64,000 nt of DNA from an uncultured Bryobacteraceae bacterium (GTDB lineage Bacteria > Acidobacteriota > Terriglobia > Bryobacterales > Bryobacteraceae): contig CALJAM010000018.1 in the NCBI GenBank assembly GCA_938027685.1, positions 31,452 to 95,451 of the forward strand. Direction: 5' to 3'. Each line of letters starts with the position of its first letter. Positions within the stretch are counted from its first letter, which is position 1. Position numbers and translations under genes: made by a program. The notes beneath the pieces were generated by a model that was not told where the DNA came from, did no database searches, and worked only from the letters and a program-made list of their open reading frames with translations. Below, one piece after another: positions 58,224-64,000 of this stretch.

Positions 58224-58623
58224 GAAGCTTCTTTACCCGCTGGCGGAACATCATCCGGAGCGGCTGCGCACGCCCTCCGGCCTGGGCTTCGAAGATCTCA
58301 CCGTGGACGCGCTGCTGGAGGGTCGCGCCTCCATGGACGATCTGCGCGTGAGCGCCGAGGCGCTGTGCATGCAGGCCGAGATCGCGCGCGCGGCAGGCCG
58401 ACGTCAACTCGCCGAAAACTTGGAGCGCGCCGCCGAGCTGACGCGAGTACCCGAGGACGAGATCCTTCGCATTTATGATGCCCTGCGGCCCGGGCGGTCC
58501 ACACGCGCGAGGCTCGAAGAACTGGCGGCGATGCTCGAGCGCCGCTACCAGGCCTTTCGCACCGCGGCCCTGGTGCGCGAAGCCGCGGACGCCCTTCCCC
58601 AAACGGGCGGCAACGGCCGCTAA
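58216..58623 (+). CDS. pduE: Diol/glycerol dehydratase small subunit
   Basis: [107 protein letters not shown]; overlaps upstream CDS. Confidence 0.93.
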   Translation: MNEKLLYPLAEHHPERLRTPSGLGFEDLTVDALLEGRASMDDLRVSAEALCMQAEIARAAGRRQLAENLERAAELTRVPEDEILRIYDALRPGRSTRARLEELAAMLERRYQAFRTAALVREAADALPQTGGNGR

Positions 58624-59555
58624 CCGAAAGCCTCCTTGAGAAGGGCGAAGCTCTTCGGCACCGCGGTCTCCGCCGGCTCCTTGCCTTCCATCTCCAGCGA
58701 CACCCATCCCGCGAAGCCCGCCTTGCGCAGGATCCCGGCGATCCGCTTGTAGTCTAGATCCAGCGTGTACCACTCGCCCCCGCCGTGGTAGGTCTTCGCC
58801 TGCACGATGATCGCGTGCGGCGCCAGCTTCTCGATGCCTGCGTAAGGATCGTCCGGAAAGTTCCCGGTATCAAGGTTGATCCCGAACCAGGGCGATCGAA
58901 TCGCACGATGGATCCGAAGCAGATTGTCCGGCTGGGTAGTGAGGCCCCAATGATTCTCCAAGGCCAGCACTACCCCGAACTTCTCAGCCGTCGGCAGGCA
59001 AGCTTCGATGCACTCGATGCACCATTTGAAGGCGTCTTCATCCGTATAGCCGGGCAAAGGCGGTTCGATGCCGCGCACCTTCATCAGCTCGTCAAAAGAC
59101 TTGATCGTGCCCCACCGTCCTGAATTGATGCGGATGCACGGGATCCCCAGCCGCGCGGCCAGTTCGATGCAGTGCTCGGTGTGCCGCACTGCCTTCTCGC
59201 GCTCCTCCGCCTTCGGCGAAATGAAGTTCTGGTGGATGGACAGCATCACCAACGCCAGCGAGTTGCGGAACGCCAGCCGCTTGAGCTCGTTCACGTAAGC
59301 CGGGGATTCGTCCCGCATCTGCCGATGCAGGATCTCCACGCCGTCGAAGCCGATTCGTGCCGCGGCCTCGATGACCTTTTCGATGGGGTAACGTTCCCCG
59401 CGGAAATGCCAGTAAGAGTAAGTAGAAACCGCCAGACGGATTCGCGGCCGCGACGCGCCTTCGGGCCCCGGCGGCAATAGAATCGCCGCCGGCGAGGCCA
59501 ACAAGCTGCGCCGTGTCACTCCCATGACCGGAAGATAACACGAAGGCGCCCGCAC
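58620..59555 (-). CDS. Sugar phosphate isomerase/epimerase (TIM barrel), Tat-like N-terminus
   Basis: [71 protein letters not shown]. Confidence 0.88.
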   Translation of the reverse strand: MRAPSCYLPVMGVTRRSLLASPAAILLPPGPEGASRPRIRLAVSTYSYWHFRGERYPIEKVIEAAARIGFDGVEILHRQMRDESPAYVNELKRLAFRNSLALVMLSIHQNFISPKAEEREKAVRHTEHCIELAARLGIPCIRINSGRWGTIKSFDELMKVRGIEPPLPGYTDEDAFKWCIECIEACLPTAEKFGVVLALENHWGLTTQPDNLLRIHRAIRSPWFGINLDTGNFPDDPYAGIEKLAPHAIIVQAKTYHGGGEWYTLDLDYKRIAGILRKAGFAGWVSLEMEGKEPAETAVPKSFALLKEAFG

Positions 59556-59571
59556 GAGATACCATCACCGT

Positions 59572-61839
59572 ATGCGCGCCCTCCCGATTTTCGCAGCGGC
59601 GCCCGCCGCCCTCTTAATGCTGGTGCACCAGGGAGCGCCCCGTCACGACGCCTGGCGCATCCTCGGTCCCGGAGGCGGCGGCGCCCAGTTCCTTCCCACC
59701 ATCAGCCCGCATGACCCCGATCGTGTCCTGGTCGCTTGCGACATGACCGGCTCCTACATCTCGCACGACGGCGGCGAATCATGGCGCATGTTCAACCTCC
59801 GCGGAACCACGCGATTCTTCGTGTTCGATCCCGTCGAACCCGACACGATTTATACCTACGGGATCGGCCTGTGGCGCTCGACCGACGGCGGCGCCACCTG
59901 GTCGCTCGTCTTCCCGGATCCCGGGACCATCACCGCCGTTCTCATGCCGGACGATCACGCCGGCGTGACGCTTTACAGCTCCGGGCGCCCCGCGCCCCGC
60001 ATGACCGCGCTCGCCGTGGATCCTGCCCATTCGCACGTCCTCTACGCAGCCATGGATGGCGTCCTCCACGTATCTGAAGACGGGGGCGCTACGTGGAAGC
60101 GCCTGGAAGACCTTCCCGACGGGGCAAGGCAGATTTACGTGGATCCCGCCTCCCCGATCGATGATCGCGTCATTTACGTCGTCGGCTCGCGCACCGTGAG
60201 CGTTCGCCAGGGAGGCCGGTGGCGGCAGGGGCCGGCCCCGGAGGGGGTCAGCTCCTTCGCCGGCGTTTCGGCAGGCCTTCCGGGCCAGGGCGCGCCGCTC
60301 GTGGTCTACGGCATCTCCGGTTCATCGCTTTGGATTTCTGAGGACGCCGGAGCGAGCTGGCGGCGCGGCCACCTGAACGGAGCGCAACTGCGCGCCGTGG
60401 CCACAAGCCTGAACCACCCGGACACCGTCTACCTCTCCTACAGCGGACTGGTCGAAGACGGCACGAACTGGTTCGGCGTGGCTCGCAGTGACGATCGGGC
60501 AAAGACCTGGCGTCTGGTATGGAAAGAGTCGAGCCGCACGGCTGACAACATCCGCGAGGCCTGGCTGAGCGAGCGCTTCGGCCCCGGATGGGCCGGCCCT
60601 CCCTTCAACCTGGGCGTGGCGCCGCGCAATCCCAACATCTGCTTCGGCACTGACTACGGCCGCACGATGCGCACCACCGACGGGGGCCAATCGTGGCACG
60701 CCGTCTATTCACGCCGCGTGCCCGACGCGGGTTGGACCAGCACGGGACTCGACGTGACCACTTGTTACGGCGTCCACTTCGATCCCTTCGATTCCAACCG
60801 CGTCTTCATCACTTACACCGATATTGGCCTGTTCCGCAGCGAGGACGGCGGGCGAAGCTGGATCAGTTCGATCGATGGCGTACCGCGCCGCTGGTGGAAT
60901 ACAACCTATTGGATCGAATTCGATCCCGAGGTTCGCGGCCGCCTCTGGGGCGTCATGAGCCGCGTGCACGATCTGCCTCGCCCGAAGATGTGGCGCACCA
61001 CTTCGCCTTCCACCTACGAAGGCGGCGTCTGCCTCAGCGAAGATGGAGGTCGCACCTGGCGCGCATCGAGCGAGGGCATGCAGCCCTCGGCCGTCACTCA
61101 CATCCTGCTCGATCCCGAAAGCCCGCCGGACGCCCGCGTGCTTTACGCGGCGGCATTCGGTCGCGGAGTCTACAAGTCCGTGGACGGCGGCCGAAGCTGG
61201 ACGCTCAAGAACAACGGCATCGAAGGAAGCGAGCCCTTCGCCTGGCGGCTGATCCGCGATCACGAGGGCACGCTCTATCTGATCGTCGCGCGGCGCACGG
61301 AAGACGGCAGCTACGGCAATCCGGGCGACGGCGCGTTGTATCGCTCGCGCGACGGCGCCCAAAGCTGGAACCGCATCCCGCTGCCGGAAGGCGTCAACGG
61401 CCCCAACGGGCTCGCCATCGATCCTGAAGATCCCCGGCGTCTCTACCTCGCAGTTTGGGGCCGCCGGACGCCTCAGGGCGCGCGCGACGGCGGGATCTTT
61501 CTTTCCACCGACGGCGGCGCGACCTGGCGCAACGTGCTGGCTGCCGATCAGCACGTCTATGACGTCACCGTGGACCCGCGCAACGGCGTGCTTTATGCCG
61601 CCGGCTTCGAGTCCTCGGCCTGGCGCTCGGAGGATCGCGGCGAGACGTGGCAGCGCATTCGCGGCTTCAACTTTAAGTGGGGCCACCGCGTGATTCCCGA
61701 TCCCAACGATCCGGGCATGGTTTACATCACGACCTTCGGCGGCAGCGTTTGGCACGGTCCCGCGAGCGGGGATCCGCAAGCACGCGAAGACATCGTGACC
61801 CCGCAGCTCTCGCTGCTCGGGCTCGCGCGGCGCCGATAA
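59572..61839 (+). CDS. BNR/sortilin-like beta-propeller repeat protein
   Basis: Many S.DGG.SW / SEDGGRTWR repeats, N-terminal hydrophobic signal. Confidence 0.87.
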   Translation: MRALPIFAAAPAALLMLVHQGAPRHDAWRILGPGGGGAQFLPTISPHDPDRVLVACDMTGSYISHDGGESWRMFNLRGTTRFFVFDPVEPDTIYTYGIGLWRSTDGGATWSLVFPDPGTITAVLMPDDHAGVTLYSSGRPAPRMTALAVDPAHSHVLYAAMDGVLHVSEDGGATWKRLEDLPDGARQIYVDPASPIDDRVIYVVGSRTVSVRQGGRWRQGPAPEGVSSFAGVSAGLPGQGAPLVVYGISGSSLWISEDAGASWRRGHLNGAQLRAVATSLNHPDTVYLSYSGLVEDGTNWFGVARSDDRAKTWRLVWKESSRTADNIREAWLSERFGPGWAGPPFNLGVAPRNPNICFGTDYGRTMRTTDGGQSWHAVYSRRVPDAGWTSTGLDVTTCYGVHFDPFDSNRVFITYTDIGLFRSEDGGRSWISSIDGVPRRWWNTTYWIEFDPEVRGRLWGVMSRVHDLPRPKMWRTTSPSTYEGGVCLSEDGGRTWRASSEGMQPSAVTHILLDPESPPDARVLYAAAFGRGVYKSVDGGRSWTLKNNGIEGSEPFAWRLIRDHEGTLYLIVARRTEDGSYGNPGDGALYRSRDGAQSWNRIPLPEGVNGPNGLAIDPEDPRRLYLAVWGRRTPQGARDGGIFLSTDGGATWRNVLAADQHVYDVTVDPRNGVLYAAGFESSAWRSEDRGETWQRIRGFNFKWGHRVIPDPNDPGMVYITTFGGSVWHGPASGDPQAREDIVTPQLSLLGLARRR

Positions 61840-61941
61840 TTCATTCCGCCCCCCAATTTGGTGATCCAAAGCTACGGGCTGCTCGCGGTCGCACGGCGAT
61901 AAGAATTCTTCTCCCTCCCGCCGACTGCGTGCTCCAAAGCT
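61812..61941 (+). repeat. Imperfect tandem duplication of the 3' end of the BNR gene (period ~66 bp)
   Basis: gctgctcgggctcgcgcggcgccgataattc...gatccaaagct (61812-61873) versus gctgctcgcggtcgcacggcgataagaattc...gctccaaagct (61878-61941). Confidence 0.55.
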
Positions 61942-62055
61942 GCGGGGAGACCGGGGTGGCGCGCTGCCCAACGCGATATTGACCGGCGTTGGCAGGTTCG
62001 CACCCTCGCGGTTTACAATGCCGGGTGTCAGGGGTAGCGATAGGAGGCTGAACCA

Positions 62056-64000
62056 ATGCAACCCACCGAAAAACTAGCGGCCGTCATTTTAGCTTGCGCC
62101 GTCGTTTTCATCGGGCTTCTTCCGCTCCATGCGCAGGAATTCCGTGGAACGATCACCGGAACCGTCACCGACGCCCAAGGAGCCGTGGTGCCCAACGCCA
62201 CGGTCGAAATTCGCAATCTCGACACCAACGTCACGCAGACCCTTCGCACCAACGAGAGCGGCGTTTACGTGGCGCCGCTGCTGATTCCGGGCCGTTACAG
62301 CGTCTCGGCCACTGCGCCCGGATTCAAGAAGGCAGTGCGCGAGCCGGTAGAGCTCTACGTGGGCGCCAGGCTTCAGGTGGACCTCTCGCTCCAGCTCGGC
62401 GCCACCACGGAAACCATCACCGTGACCGCGGAAGCCGAACTGCTCGAAACCGCCACGGCATCCCGCGGCCAGCTCGTGGACTCGGCCAAGGTCCGCGATC
62501 TGCCGATCCTGGGACGGAACCCCTTTATGCTGGCGGCCACCACGCCCGGCGTCTACAGCGGCCTTTATGCGGGCAAGGTGGCGACTTTCGGCCGCCCGTT
62601 CGACGGCGCCGCCGCACAAATGTCCATGCAGGGCATCGGCGGGCGCTACGAGATCTTGCTCGACGGCGTTCACAACGCACCGCCCGAGCGCGCCAACCAC
62701 ACCTACGTGGGCTTTGTCCCCTCGCCCGAGGCCGTCCAGGAGTTCAACGTCCAAACCAACATCTACGACGCTCAGTACGGCCGCACTTCCGGCGCCGTCG
62801 TCAACGTGGCCCTCAAAAGCGGCACCAATGTTCTCCACGGCTCACTTTTCCATTACTTCCGCCACGACAAGCTCACGGCCAACCTGTTCGAGTCCAATTG
62901 GGCCAACCGGCCGCGCGCCGTCTACCGCTGGAACCAGCCGGGCGTCCAGCTGGACGGGCCCGTCTGGATCCCGCGTCTGTACGACGGCCGCAACCGCACC
63001 TTCTTCATGTTCTCGTTCGAAGCCATTCGTAACAGTAATCCCAACCCTTACGTAGGGACCGTGCCTACCGAGCTGCAAAGGCAGGGCGATTTCTCGCAAA
63101 CTCTACAGGCCAACGGACAACCCATCACCATCTACGACCCTCTGACCACGCGCCAGGTGGGCGCCACATGGTTGCGGGATCCTTTTCCGGCCAACCGGGT
63201 GCCTGCCAACCGCATGGATCCGGTGGCCGCCAAGATCGCGAATTACTGGCCGCGCCCCAACCAACCGGGAACCATCACCGGCGCTTTCAACTACGTCGCC
63301 AGTCCGAACCCCGATACGGACAGCTACAACCAATACGCCCTGCGCTTAGACCAACAATTGACCGGCAATCACAAGCTCATGGGACGCTTCGTTCGTAACG
63401 TGCGCACCCAGACCAAGGGCGACGCCGCGTTCCCCTTCCCAGCCAGCCCGCCCGGCGATTTCGGTTACAAGCATTGGCGGAACAACTACGGCGCCGCGCT
63501 GACCTGGACCGCCGTGCTCAACCCCACAACCGTCTGGGACAACCGCTACGGCTGGGTCCGGCATCCCTTCGGGTTGAAGCGTCCCGGGGATGAATTCGAT
63601 CCCTCGGCTCTCGGCTTCCCGCAATCGCTGGTCGCCCAACTGCCGCGGTTGACCTTCCCAGGCATCGCGGTCGCCGACTACGCCACACTCACTGCGGCGG
63701 AAAGCCAGTACACCACCACCGACACCCACTCGGTTACCTCCACCATCAACCGCGTGGCGGGCAAGCATTCCCTTAAGTCCGGGCTGGAGTTCCGCGTCAT
63801 GCGCTACAACCTCCAGATGCCCATCTCCCACTTCGGCACGTTCAACTTCACCCGCGCCTTCACACAGCGGGATGCGCTGCGCGCCGAGGCCGCCGCGGGC
63901 AACGCCTTCGCCAGCTTCCTGCTCGGCTACCCGGCGAGCGGCAGCGTGCCTTACAACATCGCCCCGGCCTATCAGTCCCTTTACTGGGCCGGCTTCCTCC
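62056..64000 (+). CDS. TonB-dependent receptor with N-terminal carboxypeptidase-regulatory-like domain (Oar-like), truncated by window end
   Basis: Own translation from ATG 62056 (RBS taggaggct): MQPTEKLAAVILACAVVFIGLLPLHAQEFRGTITGTVTDAQGAVVPNATVEIRNLDTNVTQTLRTNESGVYVAPLLIPGRYSVSATAPGFKK...; open to 64000, so absent from the supplied ORF track. Confidence 0.92.
   Translation, partial: MQPTEKLAAVILACAVVFIGLLPLHAQEFRGTITGTVTDAQGAVVPNATVEIRNLDTNVTQTLRTNESGVYVAPLLIPGRYSVSATAPGFKKAVREPVELYVGARLQVDLSLQLGATTETITVTAEAELLETATASRGQLVDSAKVRDLPILGRNPFMLAATTPGVYSGLYAGKVATFGRPFDGAAAQMSMQGIGGRYEILLDGVHNAPPERANHTYVGFVPSPEAVQEFNVQTNIYDAQYGRTSGAVVNVALKSGTNVLHGSLFHYFRHDKLTANLFESNWANRPRAVYRWNQPGVQLDGPVWIPRLYDGRNRTFFMFSFEAIRNSNPNPYVGTVPTELQRQGDFSQTLQANGQPITIYDPLTTRQVGATWLRDPFPANRVPANRMDPVAAKIANYWPRPNQPGTITGAFNYVASPNPDTDSYNQYALRLDQQLTGNHKLMGRFVRNVRTQTKGDAAFPFPASPPGDFGYKHWRNNYGAALTWTAVLNPTTVWDNRYGWVRHPFGLKRPGDEFDPSALGFPQSLVAQLPRLTFPGIAVADYATLTAAESQYTTTDTHSVTSTINRVAGKHSLKSGLEFRVMRYNLQMPISHFGTFNFTRAFTQRDALRAEAAAGNAFASFLLGYPASGSVPYNIAPAYQSLYWAGFL

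Noticed and set aside
1-64000. CRISPR arrays, rRNA, prophage or secretion-system clusters
   Set aside because: No regularly spaced direct repeats, no rRNA-like sequence and no phage structural or defence genes recognised.

Overview
High-GC bacterial chromosome segment. Gene content (Oar/CarboxypepD_reg-type TonB receptor, BNR-repeat protein, several Tat-type sugar-phosphate isomerase/epimerases, sulfatase) looks like Acidobacteria of the Solibacter/Bryobacter type; this is an inference from protein content only. The window is mostly ordinary, densely packed metabolism. It holds an aromatic supra-operon (trpC-trpF-trpB-trpA-chorismate mutase-DAHP synthase-tyrA/arsC), folC, plsC, a CbiMQO cobalt/nickel ECF transporter, an MrfA-like helicase, a transketolase, a FliA/WhiG-type sigma factor, a NarL/NarX-type two-component pair, RsbW/STAS, a dGTPase, pdxST with a MocR regulator, a Gld-type ABC system, NAD salvage genes, HU/IHF, an envelope/pilus run (M50, two glycosyltransferases, prepilin peptidase, cdsA), a MoxR/VWA pair with a TrmB regulator, a sugar/lipid modification operon, and a B12-dependent diol/glycerol dehydratase. 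One tRNA (Arg-TCT) is present. A decayed IS transposase and gene-poor DNA lie on its 3' side. The most interesting observations are: (1) a fused PduC-PduD dehydratase with a separate PduE, with no reactivase and no microcompartment genes in the window; (2) a stop-less in-frame TyrA-ArsC reading frame with a strong internal SD and TTG start at the junction; (3) a bacterial glucuronokinase-like GHMP kinase; (4) several specific promoter/operator structures. No CRISPR array or rRNA was seen.
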